Origin: Aliivibrio sifiae
GTDB lineage: Bacteria; Pseudomonadota; Gammaproteobacteria; Enterobacterales; Vibrionaceae
Direction: 5' to 3'
DNA length: 64,000 bases
Assembly (NCBI RefSeq): GCF_002954705.1
Contig: NZ_MSCO01000002.1
Location: 1,350,829 to 1,414,828, forward strand
Shown: positions 54,444 through 63,052 of the stretch, one piece after another
Layout of the letters: the number at the start of each line of letters is the position of its first letter
Numbering within the stretch: position 1 is the first letter of the stretch
Translations under genes and position numbers: made by a program
Notes under the pieces: model-generated
Told to the model about the DNA's origin: nothing
The model's database searches: none
Seen by the model: the letters and a program-made list of their open reading frames with translations, nothing else

Positions 54444-56206
54444 CCAGCCCTCCTAGGGAAAGCCATGTAAAGTTCATCTTGTCCCTTCAGTTTAATATCA
54501 ACCTGAGTAAAGCTATTAAACCCTGCAAAATATGCAAAAAATCGTTCTAGGAGGTGAGCAAATAAACAAAGCCCTCCATTTACACCAGTAGGATCAAGGG
54601 TGATTGTTATCTTAGTTCCATAAGCAAAACACGTTTTTCCAGACACTCTAATTGGAGCGACTACTTGCTCTTGCTCTATTGTCGTTACAGATTCAATATA
54701 AGCATGATTTTGCGCATTCTGATTGTGGTTATATAAATCAAATACATTTTTTAGTGTCTCAACAGGATCATCTGAACCTAAGATTGCATGATAATTAAAA
54801 TGTAAATGACACAGTAAAGCCCATACATTTTTATTAGTTTCTTTGCTACGCATAGGCAGCGATGGTCGACGTAACAACTGAATATCTGCTGGAATAGTTA
54901 ATGATTCACGACACTCAATTTCACTTAACAATGACAGGTGACTCGCTACCATACCATCTGTTACTGTTGCATTGACTAACCAAGTTAGAGGCTCGCTTTC
55001 TGCACTAATATGCTCAAGATCAGCAACTTTTAAAGCGCTCTCTAATAAACCATTCTCATGCAATGTTTGTATTAACTGCCAGCGTAGTCCTGATTCGTTT
55101 CTATTAAATTTTTCACCGTAAATTTGTGCAATTTTTGCTGACTCTGCTTTCGTAACATCCATCACTTCATCAACAGAAAATAACTCCAAATTATGGCCTT
55201 GGTTTGCATCAAGCACGATTGGATATTGTTTTTTTAAGAAATCAATTTCAAGTGGATCTGAAACCATTTGGTGTAAATTCACTATAGGTGTAGTAAATAA
55301 CGAAAAACGTTCAACAGATAAGTTTCGAGCAAAATCTACGCTTAATTCATCAATAAATATTTGAAGCTTAAATTGATGACTACCTATCTGTTTTAACACA
55401 TCCCCAAAATTGAACTTAAAACCATTAAATCGCTCTGAAAACATAAAAAATTCAGTTAATAACTTAAAGCCACCAAAGCTTGCCGCTTGATAAGGAAGAA
55501 TCGTATCGCTTACATCAAAACCAATTGGCTCCATTGCATTTCTACCGAGTTCATAACTCTTACCCTGTGCTGATACACAAATTTGAGATGTATCCTGTGA
55601 TAAAAGGTCAAACAATCGTAATGCAAAACTAGTTTCACCTTTAAAATGAAGTTTTAAAGATTCAATTAATAATTCTGACAATACAACTGTATCATCAACT
55701 GCGGATATTGATATTTCGATCAAGACATTTGATTGCTCTGCACCTTTTGGTTTAGCTAGTTCAAATGGAGCAAAAGAAACATTAACGTTCTCTATTTTTA
55801 AAGGGAAAAGAGTTACATCTTCTGTTGTGCGAAATATAGCGCTAGCGGTCTGTTCATCACGTACCTCAAACTCCGTACCTACTGGAATATGATGAGTAGC
55901 ATTCGTACCATCATCCACTACAAAATCAAGCAAGCTATAAGAAGGAACTGGACGTAAGTAATGAGGAAAAAGCAAACGAATAAGACTTTCTGTAAATTCA
56001 GGAAAAGAATCATCTAAACGTTGTTGTAATTTACCATTCAAAAACGCTACGCTTTCAATTAAACGTGCAATTTGAGGATCATCAATGCTGTCTTTTTTTA
56101 TGCCGAGTGCATCTGCAGCTCCCGGGTGACGAGCTGAAAATTGCGACGCTTCCTCTCGAATAAAACGTAGCTCTTGTTCAAAATATGACAGTAATGTATC
56201 AGACAA
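54425..56206 (-). CDS. tssF: T6SS baseplate protein TssF (VasA)
   Basis: 593 residues, beginning LLSYFEQELRFIREEASQFS and containing RHPGAADALGI and LIRLLFPHYLRPVPSYSLL, the strongly conserved opening of ImpG/VasA proteins. It forms the baseplate wedge with TssG. Overlaps tssE by 8 bases. Confidence 0.94.
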   Translation of the reverse strand: MSDTLLSYFEQELRFIREEASQFSARHPGAADALGIKKDSIDDPQIARLIESVAFLNGKLQQRLDDSFPEFTESLIRLLFPHYLRPVPSYSLLDFVVDDGTNATHHIPVGTEFEVRDEQTASAIFRTTEDVTLFPLKIENVNVSFAPFELAKPKGAEQSNVLIEISISAVDDTVVLSELLIESLKLHFKGETSFALRLFDLLSQDTSQICVSAQGKSYELGRNAMEPIGFDVSDTILPYQAASFGGFKLLTEFFMFSERFNGFKFNFGDVLKQIGSHQFKLQIFIDELSVDFARNLSVERFSLFTTPIVNLHQMVSDPLEIDFLKKQYPIVLDANQGHNLELFSVDEVMDVTKAESAKIAQIYGEKFNRNESGLRWQLIQTLHENGLLESALKVADLEHISAESEPLTWLVNATVTDGMVASHLSLLSEIECRESLTIPADIQLLRRPSLPMRSKETNKNVWALLCHLHFNYHAILGSDDPVETLKNVFDLYNHNQNAQNHAYIESVTTIEQEQVVAPIRVSGKTCFAYGTKITITLDPTGVNGGLCLFAHLLERFFAYFAGFNSFTQVDIKLKGQDELYMAFPRRAGCKSLL

Positions 56207-56621
56207 AATTTGATTTCCTTACATCCAATGTATTACGACTAAGATCCAAAAAAGAGTCCAATATAATGGCTTCTTCCCCTTGCTCAGACAGCATCGCCGC
56301 AGAAATACGAAACTGTAATTGATTTTTTAATTTTTCTTGCTCTTCTACTTCAATCAAGACATCAATTAATCTAGGTTCATAGCGACGGATCAAATAAGTA
56401 ATATCAGCAATAATTACATCACTATTCGATTTACTCTGTGCGCGAGTCATATTACGTAATCCAACATATGCAATCGTATCAACTAACTCATCAGATGATT
56501 CTAATGCCGACCAAATTGGAGCTCTGCTTGATATAAGATCACAAATGTTATCAATAATTGCATCACGTACTGCATCTACATCATTCGTCCAAGATTGGGT
56601 TAATTTCGCCATTAAGCTCAT
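56199..56621 (-). CDS. tssE: T6SS baseplate protein TssE
   Basis: 140 residues of the gp25-like family. The conserved NMTRAQSKS and RYEPRLIDV stretches sit where the family has its sheath-initiating core. Overlaps the preceding tssC-like gene by 4 bases. Confidence 0.9.
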   Translation of the reverse strand: MSLMAKLTQSWTNDVDAVRDAIIDNICDLISSRAPIWSALESSDELVDTIAYVGLRNMTRAQSKSNSDVIIADITYLIRRYEPRLIDVLIEVEEQEKLKNQLQFRISAAMLSEQGEEAIILDSFLDLSRNTLDVRKSNFV

Positions 56622-57970
56622 GCTGATTCTCCCACTTCTTGATCTGACATAGAGGTAGTTAATAACACTTGAGCATCCATCATTTCATATTGGTACTGAG
56701 GCTGAAGCATGATTTCACATAAATAGCGTGTGCTGTCTTGGCTATCTTCTTTCATACGAACTTCACACGCTTTTAATGGATAACGAGCCATCACCGAGTC
56801 TTCACCATAATCAACTTCACTAATATAACGCTTTAGCCAATTCTCTAAACCCCGCTTACAATCTTCCATACTATCGTAACGGCCAATTTGGTCTCGGATC
56901 TGAACTTTAATATAGTGTCCAAAACGACATGCCATAAGATTTGTTTGCAACATGCCTAGCATTCGCAATTCTTCTGTCGGTGCCTTCCAAACAGATTGGT
57001 TACTGAAGAATCCTTTTTGCTCACTTAAATATAAGCTGCTTAGTGGAACAAAACCTTCTTCTGCCCAAAAACCATCATCTTCATTATAAATATCAACTTT
57101 AGCGATAAGTGGTAAATCATGTTGAATGATCGCTCCATATGTACCCGTTTCATTATATAAACGCAAAAAACCAAACCAACTAATACGTTCAAACTCTTGA
57201 ATAACATTTCCTGCAAGTAAATAGGCACTATTTCCCCAAAGCGCATAATCACGCTCATTACTTTCAGTGAAAATAAACCCTGCCGCATAATTTTGATAAG
57301 GACAGCGTTGTAAATACTCAGGTAAAGCCAAATGTAAAAAACGAGAAGATGATTTATCTCTTAATAATTGCCATGAAAGAAAATCACAGCTCTCTAAAAT
57401 ACGTTTTGCTCGGGCGTTATCGTGCAGTTGTCGATTGGGATCATCACCAAAGAAAAACTCATCAACACCTAATATCACAGGACATAAAGATTTTTCTGCA
57501 AGTTCTGATAGTAATTGCAAAGTATAAAGGTCGTCATGTGCTTCATCTTCACCATAATCAGACGTTATTTTATGGTCGATAACAAGAAGCCCAAATGGAG
57601 TACCTCCCGCAGTATCGAATTCATTCGAATATAATTTTTTAAATAAAGCCGTGTGCTTTATATCAAATGAATAATTGAGATCATCTGACACCATACTCCA
57701 ACTTAGATCTAATACTTTAACTTTAACTCTTCTCGGTGAGACTTGTTTTTCTGTCAATAACTGAAGATCAAACCAACTTGCTTCCAGTTGTTTAAAATAT
57801 TTATGTTGCATGATCGTCGAAAGTTGATAGCTAATAATATGATCTAAATTAGCTATCAATTTAGTAAGTAATGCTTTGAATTGGGCAGTATTACCTTTTT
57901 GAGAAAGTGATAACAATTCCTCCCAAGGCAAGTCTAATGGAATCGTTATTGATTGATTGATTGTATTCAT
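56618..57970 (-). CDS. Second TssC-like sheath protein (ImpD type)
   Basis: 450 residues clearly homologous to the TssC encoded just upstream: both share the early LSTIMQH(K/N)..F..LE.SW pattern, a mid GGTPFGLLVIDH / GGQPYGALIGDY segment, and a late basic (R/K)(A/Y)RHPL / ARYPLKA region. It is diverged and shorter. Some T6SS loci carry such a TssC paralogue (ImpD). Its role is not settled; a minor sheath or cap component is possible. There is no frameshift, so it is probably functional. Confidence 0.8.
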   Translation of the reverse strand: MNTINQSITIPLDLPWEELLSLSQKGNTAQFKALLTKLIANLDHIISYQLSTIMQHKYFKQLEASWFDLQLLTEKQVSPRRVKVKVLDLSWSMVSDDLNYSFDIKHTALFKKLYSNEFDTAGGTPFGLLVIDHKITSDYGEDEAHDDLYTLQLLSELAEKSLCPVILGVDEFFFGDDPNRQLHDNARAKRILESCDFLSWQLLRDKSSSRFLHLALPEYLQRCPYQNYAAGFIFTESNERDYALWGNSAYLLAGNVIQEFERISWFGFLRLYNETGTYGAIIQHDLPLIAKVDIYNEDDGFWAEEGFVPLSSLYLSEQKGFFSNQSVWKAPTEELRMLGMLQTNLMACRFGHYIKVQIRDQIGRYDSMEDCKRGLENWLKRYISEVDYGEDSVMARYPLKACEVRMKEDSQDSTRYLCEIMLQPQYQYEMMDAQVLLTTSMSDQEVGESA

Positions 57971-57991
57971 TGACTATCCAATTCAAAACAC

Positions 57992-58015
57992 TTCGGAGGG
58001 ATATATTCCCCCCGA
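57992..58015. repeat. Hairpin between tssC and the tssC-like gene
   Basis: ttcggaggga and tccccccgaa pair over 10 positions with one mismatch around a short AT loop. It lies in the 51-base gap and may tune the relative expression of the two sheath genes. Confidence 0.4.
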
Positions 58016-58021
58016 ATATTA

Positions 58022-59503
58022 TTAACCAGGAATATTTGCAACCATACGTAATGATGTGCTTAATTCTTCCATTTGCAGCCAAGGACGTAGATATGCGACA
58101 GCAGAATACGAACCTGGACGGCCAGCTTGCTCTTCAACAGTCACTTTTGCTTCAACTAATGGATGACGAGCTTTTGATTCATTACCAATCGCATTTGGAT
58201 TAACATATTTGTGGATCCAAGCATTTAGATCTTTTTCAACATCTTTAGGGTTGACATTTGATCCAATGAGATCTCTCCCCATTACTTTTAGGCATTGAGC
58301 TATACGGCTACTTGCCATAGTGTATGGTAGGCGAGCTGAAATAGCTGCATTTGCCATCGCATCAGGGTCAAAGCTACCTTTTGGTTTATGAGCCGTTTGT
58401 GCTCCCATAAATACAGCATAATTCGTATTTTTATAGTGTACTAGCGGAAGGAAACCAAGCTCACTTAATTCTTTTTCGCGTTCATCAGTCAAGTTAACTT
58501 CTGTTGGACACTTTTGCAGTAAGTCACCAGCATCTGAGTAATATGCAAAACTTGGTAAGTTCTCAACTTTACCACCGCTCTCAGTACCACGAACCGCAGT
58601 ACACCAACCAAATTCAGTAAATGATCGTGTTAGTAGTAAACCGAATTCATATGCAGCATTACTCCAGACAAAATCTTCATCTGAACCTATAATTTGCTGA
58701 CCATTATTACGTGTTTTCAATTCTTCAAAATCAAACGATTTTACTGGTACTGTTTGTGCACCATAAGGCTGACGAGCAAGGGTTTTAGGCAAAGTTAATG
58801 CCACATAACGAGAATCGTCACTTGCACGGAAAGCGTTCCAACTAACATAAGCTGGAGAATCAAAACCTGCTGCTACAGGCTTACCATCAGAAAAGGTTGA
58901 ATAAGTCGTAAAATCAAACATGCTTGCACTTGCTGCTGCAATAAATGGGGCATGAGAAGCAGAGGCTACTTCACCCATATAGCGCAATAAGGCAACATCT
59001 TCGTCACCATAACCGAACTCATAGTCACCAATCAAAGCACCATAAGGTTGACCGCCAGCAGTACCGAACTCTTCTTGGTAAACCATATTAAAGAAACGAC
59101 TACGATCGATTGCTGGAGCATCTTCAAATTGTACTAATAATTCATCTTTAGTATAATCTGCTAATTTGATTTTAAGATCAGCCCCAAGCTCACTATTTTT
59201 AACTAGTTTTTGTAAACCAAGCCAAGTCCCTTCTAATTTCTGAAAATCGCTGTTTTGCATAACAGATGAAAGCTGGTCAGAAATTTTAGTATCAATTGCG
59301 TTAATCGCTTTTTCGATAGTGAGAGTTAAATTTTTATCCCACGCAACCGTACCATCAAGTGCTTGCGAAGTCAGAATGCTCAAAAGCTCTTTTGTTGTAT
59401 CAACAGGTGTTTGAGCTGTAGCGGTAATCGCACGATCAAGAATATTGATTGTTACTTCCGCTTCTACACTACCTTCTGGTATCGTTTGTTGTTCTGTAGA
59501 CAT
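58022..59503 (-). CDS. tssC: T6SS sheath large subunit TssC (VipB)
   Basis: 493 residues, full length for VipB. Conserved parts are FKLEG-like FQKLEGTWLGL, EFGTAGGQPYGALIGDYEF and PFIAAASASMFDF. It forms the contractile sheath with TssB. The start codon overlaps the tssB stop by one base. Confidence 0.95.
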   Translation of the reverse strand: MSTEQQTIPEGSVEAEVTINILDRAITATAQTPVDTTKELLSILTSQALDGTVAWDKNLTLTIEKAINAIDTKISDQLSSVMQNSDFQKLEGTWLGLQKLVKNSELGADLKIKLADYTKDELLVQFEDAPAIDRSRFFNMVYQEEFGTAGGQPYGALIGDYEFGYGDEDVALLRYMGEVASASHAPFIAAASASMFDFTTYSTFSDGKPVAAGFDSPAYVSWNAFRASDDSRYVALTLPKTLARQPYGAQTVPVKSFDFEELKTRNNGQQIIGSDEDFVWSNAAYEFGLLLTRSFTEFGWCTAVRGTESGGKVENLPSFAYYSDAGDLLQKCPTEVNLTDEREKELSELGFLPLVHYKNTNYAVFMGAQTAHKPKGSFDPDAMANAAISARLPYTMASSRIAQCLKVMGRDLIGSNVNPKDVEKDLNAWIHKYVNPNAIGNESKARHPLVEAKVTVEEQAGRPGSYSAVAYLRPWLQMEELSTSLRMVANIPG

Positions 59504-60012
59504 TATTCTGCTCCTTCGTTATTCAGACCCAATTCTTGTGCTAAACCTTGAATTGCATCTGTACTTTGTAGGATTTCTTTTAATAGCCGCTCAAAATCTC
59601 TAGAACGATCAGCTTTACTTAATAACACTTTAAGTTGATTACGAGTTTCTACTAACTTCTTCAGTGGATCGATTTGTTGTACCACGCTCTCAGGATGAAA
59701 ATCTTTCATTGAACTGAAATTCATATTCACTTCAAATTGGCTTTCATCATTCGCTAATTTATTATCAACTTTATAAGAGAGCGTTGGGGCAACTTGACCC
59801 ATTACCATATCAAAATTATCTTTATCAATACTTGTAAATTCGCGTTCTTCTAAATCAACTTTTTCTGATTCTGGTTTATGCCCAGAAAAATCACCAATAA
59901 CACCAACAACAAATGGCAATTCTTTGGTTTCTACCTCACCGTTCGTTTCAACATCATAAGTAATACTTACGCGGTTTTTACTAACACGCTTATGTTGTGA
60001 ATTCAAAGCCAT
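59503..60012 (-). CDS. tssB: T6SS sheath small subunit TssB (VipA)
   Basis: 169 residues with the family opening KRVSKNRVSITYDVET and the conserved LPFVVGVIGDFSG. It pairs with TssC and carries the ClpV-recognised N-terminal helix. It follows hcp after 71 bases that include a hairpin. Confidence 0.94.
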   Translation of the reverse strand: MALNSQHKRVSKNRVSITYDVETNGEVETKELPFVVGVIGDFSGHKPESEKVDLEEREFTSIDKDNFDMVMGQVAPTLSYKVDNKLANDESQFEVNMNFSSMKDFHPESVVQQIDPLKKLVETRNQLKVLLSKADRSRDFERLLKEILQSTDAIQGLAQELGLNNEGAE

Positions 60013-60049
60013 AGCTGTGCCCTCGTTTATAAATTAAATAGCAAGAGTA

Positions 60050-60072
60050 AAGTACCTCATTACGAGGTACTT
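60050..60072 (-). repeat. Hairpin after hcp
   Basis: aagtacctc and gaggtactt form a perfect 9-bp stem with a 5-base loop. On the minus strand it is followed by a weak T-rich tract. It is a likely partial terminator or 3'-end protector that keeps hcp mRNA more abundant than the sheath genes downstream. Confidence 0.6.
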
Positions 60073-60083
60073 AATTATAAAAA

Positions 60084-60602
60084 TTACTGAGCGCCAGACA
60101 ATAACTTACCTTGAGGTAGGTTATAACTAACGATGCCGCCATCTTTAATTTCACCACCATCTAATTCGTAATTGTGTTTCTGTGCGATCTCAACATAAGA
60201 CAGTGCTATATTCTCATGTGGTTGAGAACCATCACTACCCGTAACATTATAAGAAACAAGACGTGCTTTAGATAATTTCACTTGGAAATATAATTTAGCA
60301 CCTGAACCATCAGCTTCAGGTTTAGTAAATGCAATCTCTACTGTTTTACCTTCTTTACCTGGGTTGAATAGGTAAGAAAGTAAGTCTTCAGACGCTCCAT
60401 CCACTTGTTTACTCAGGTTAATTTCACTCAATGCAACCATACCACCATCAGCATTATTACCATTACCTATGTCCATAGCTACATTACGTACCCCCCCCCA
60501 AGCATAAGAAGACAGTGCAAACCAACCTGCTCCCTCTAGACCTTCAACTGTCGCGCCACCTTTAACATCGACACTCTCAATACGCATATAAATACTAGCC
60601 AT
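60084..60602 (-). CDS. hcp: T6SS tube protein Hcp
   Basis: 172 residues beginning MASIYMRIESVDVKG, with the family's YxWG-like stretch and the late IALSYVEIAQKH motif. Hcp hexamers form the inner tube fired from the cell. AGGAAG precedes the ATG. The codons for Trp-Gly-Gly-Val at 60491-60499 are a run of nine G residues on the coding strand, a potential slippage site. Confidence 0.95.
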   Translation of the reverse strand: MASIYMRIESVDVKGGATVEGLEGAGWFALSSYAWGGVRNVAMDIGNGNNADGGMVALSEINLSKQVDGASEDLLSYLFNPGKEGKTVEIAFTKPEADGSGAKLYFQVKLSKARLVSYNVTGSDGSQPHENIALSYVEIAQKHNYELDGGEIKDGGIVSYNLPQGKLLSGAQ

Positions 60603-60634
60603 TTTTTCTTCCTTATCTTAAGTTCATAATATAT

Positions 60635-62014
60635 TCACCAACGAAGCGCTGTAGGCCCCGAAGATGACTCTTCTTCATGTTGTTTTAGTTCAGTATCATT
60701 AATAGATACTTGATCTACTTTATCTTCAATATTTACAGGTTCTGAAATAGAAGAACTCTCAGTAAACGTTAAAGTATTTTTAATGACACTAGGAGGTACA
60801 CTTACATCTGGTAGCAAAACCTGTTCAAAGTGATTCAATCCTGCGGCATTAAAAATTTTACTTACATTATCTCCATCCTGTTCTGTCATCATTTCTTGTA
60901 ATAATTCAGGAAGAGATAAGTATCCCCAACGGATCGCCTTTTCTAATAAAAACGAAACGGGGCTATGTGGTTCACTCTGACGGAAATAATCAGATACTTC
61001 TCGAAGTAAATGGAAAGCTAAATCACGATTCATATTATTCGTGAAACCTGTTTGCGAAAGATTATCTGCCGTTAGTATCATAGACCTAGATAAATTGCCC
61101 ACATGAGAATCAGCTTCTACGAACAAAGTATTTTCGTCACAAGTCTCAGCATTTTTCGATTGGTTTATTAAACATTCCTTTTCTTCATGACTTGTACTTT
61201 TCATTTCAGATTTCATGCCCGATAACTGCTGCAATGCGTTGTTATATTTAGTAAACAACGTTTTCAAAAAATTAAAGTTAGGAGCATTAATCCCTACAGA
61301 TTGAGCATGCGTTTTGGTTATCGCAATTAAACGTTCAATTTGAAAAAGACACTCGACTACACTTTCTAATCGTTGTCGAACATTATTACGTTCAAGAGCA
61401 ATTAACGAAGTCGCCTGTTGTTTAAGTTGACTTAATTCGCCTTTACGCTCTGCACTTTGAAAATCATAAAATGTAACGTGATCGACAAGTGGTAGCAGTA
61501 AAAAGGGGGTATACAATAAGCAACTTTCTTCACTATCCCCAAGTAATTGAAAAAACGCTTTCACTTTAACGTTATATTGCTCAGCTAAACGCTCTACATC
61601 TGAATCACTTTTTAACTTTTCTTCAGGTAATACAGGGTTAATGAAATTCCATTGTTGTTCCAATAAATCAGCAAACCAATTCATTGAATATGCAACGCTG
61701 CTAAGTGAGTTATCAAGTAAAATTTGAGAAGTAATAAACCACCCAATTAACTCAATATCTCTCGTCACATTTTGAAAAGTAGCCATTAAGCTAATTGATA
61801 ACACTTGCCAATTTTCACGATTCTCATCTTGTAAAAGTTCTAACTCTTGACTGCTTGGGTTCTGGCTAAGTTTACGTAAAGATGTTTGAGCAACATTAAA
61901 CTCATTACGTAAAGGACGAAATGTACTTTTATCTAATTTTAAATAAACTCCGCAAATAAAATCATCACTAATAGGAGTTTGAAACTCTAAAATATTTTTT
62001 TTTGTAAACTTCAT
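60635..62014 (-). CDS. tssA: T6SS assembly protein TssA
   Basis: 459 residues with the ImpA-type N-terminal domain (NWQVLSISLMATFQNVTRDIE, then SYSMNWFADLLEQQWN-like AYSMNWFADLL) and a C-terminal part with the conserved FLLEKAIRWGYLSLPELLQEM, which places it with TssA proteins that prime and cap tube/sheath growth. GGGGGA lies just before the ATG. A 168-base AT-rich gap separates it from the PAAR gene. Confidence 0.85.
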   Translation of the reverse strand: MKFTKKNILEFQTPISDDFICGVYLKLDKSTFRPLRNEFNVAQTSLRKLSQNPSSQELELLQDENRENWQVLSISLMATFQNVTRDIELIGWFITSQILLDNSLSSVAYSMNWFADLLEQQWNFINPVLPEEKLKSDSDVERLAEQYNVKVKAFFQLLGDSEESCLLYTPFLLLPLVDHVTFYDFQSAERKGELSQLKQQATSLIALERNNVRQRLESVVECLFQIERLIAITKTHAQSVGINAPNFNFLKTLFTKYNNALQQLSGMKSEMKSTSHEEKECLINQSKNAETCDENTLFVEADSHVGNLSRSMILTADNLSQTGFTNNMNRDLAFHLLREVSDYFRQSEPHSPVSFLLEKAIRWGYLSLPELLQEMMTEQDGDNVSKIFNAAGLNHFEQVLLPDVSVPPSVIKNTLTFTESSSISEPVNIEDKVDQVSINDTELKQHEEESSSGPTALRW

Positions 62015-62182
62015 TTATCCCCCAAATAATTCATCAATAAATTCGACGAAGCATATTTCATATACGTATAAGCGAAAATATAACTATTACAATTAATTTT
62101 CATATAGAAATAAAAATAGATATTTAAATAACATACATATAGACATTACAAATATAAGTATATTATTTATAAGTAAAATAAA

Positions 62183-62479
62183 TTAACCACCAATCAGAAC
62201 TGTTGGCATTCCCATAATTATAGTTCCACCGTGTGCAGTTATATCTCCCATACGAGCTGCTGGTTTATTATTAATTAATACTGTTGCACTCCCTTTAATT
62301 ATGCTGTCAGGTGGCCCTATACAAATACACATTTGCCCTAAAGTAGCTGCTGGTAAATTACCAATCAGGACAGTTGTAGGAAAAGGTAATAAAGGGCCTC
62401 CTACATGTGGAATAGGTACAACGACAGGAGTTTGCATTGGACACATGTGCATATCAGTTGCTCTAGCTGCTGGTAACAT
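62183..62479 (-). CDS. PAAR-repeat tip protein
   Basis: 98 residues of repeated short strands with the PAAR signature (PAARATDMHMCP, NNKPAARMGDITAHGG). It forms the sharp tip on the VgrG spike and can carry effectors. It has no extra effector domain. The start follows the upstream gene by 9 bases. Confidence 0.9.
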   Translation of the reverse strand: MLPAARATDMHMCPMQTPVVVPIPHVGGPLLPFPTTVLIGNLPAATLGQMCICIGPPDSIIKGSATVLINNKPAARMGDITAHGGTIIMGMPTVLIGG

Positions 62480-62488
62480 TCTATTCTC

Positions 62489-63052
62489 CTAAATATCGCC
62501 ATTTCCACCTTTAGCGATATCAAAACCAATATCTATAAAATGTTGATAACGTTCTATTGCCAACTGCCCTTCAGGTAGAACAGCACTTAAATCAATACAA
62601 CCTGCAACCGCTTGGGCATATAAATACTGCGGAGGAGGAACTATTGGTTCGTTAGGTCTTGTTATGCTTCCACCACTCCAAAATGCAGATTGAGCAGCCC
62701 AACCAGCACCAGAATCAAGACCAGCTTTAAGTGCCATTGCTTCTGCAAATCGACGATTAGTTTCATCTGGGGTATGTACCCATGCTTTTGTTGCTCGAAT
62801 TGCATCCCATTCTTGAGGATTCCAATCATCTCGATTATTTGTACAACAATATGCCCACCAAACGGCTTCTCGGACAGGAAGTGCATGTGCTAAATAGCAA
62901 ACAACATCTGCATGTAATGATTGCTCTAATGCTACTTGGATCAATTCATAAGGTGTCATTGTATCCTCTGCTAACAAGGAGAAATCATTATTTGCAGAAT
63001 AAAGCGCTAAAACATCAAGAGCTTTTTGATATGGGATCTTTAATAATTTCAT
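62489..63052 (-). CDS. T6SS-associated protein, DUF6931-like
   Basis: 187 residues, mostly helical and Trp-rich (EAVWWAYCC, GWAAQSAFWSGGS). It is wedged between vgrG and PAAR with a one-base overlap to vgrG, a position typical of spike-loading adaptors or conserved accessory proteins. I recall DUF6931 as the matching family, but the assignment is from appearance and context only. Confidence 0.55.
   Translation of the reverse strand: MKLLKIPYQKALDVLALYSANNDFSLLAEDTMTPYELIQVALEQSLHADVVCYLAHALPVREAVWWAYCCTNNRDDWNPQEWDAIRATKAWVHTPDETNRRFAEAMALKAGLDSGAGWAAQSAFWSGGSITRPNEPIVPPPQYLYAQAVAGCIDLSAVLPEGQLAIERYQHFIDIGFDIAKGGNGDI

Noticed and set aside
60084-63052. Sigma-54 promoters before hcp or tssA
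   Set aside because: No TGGCAC-N5-TTGC pattern was seen in the gaps upstream of hcp or tssA.
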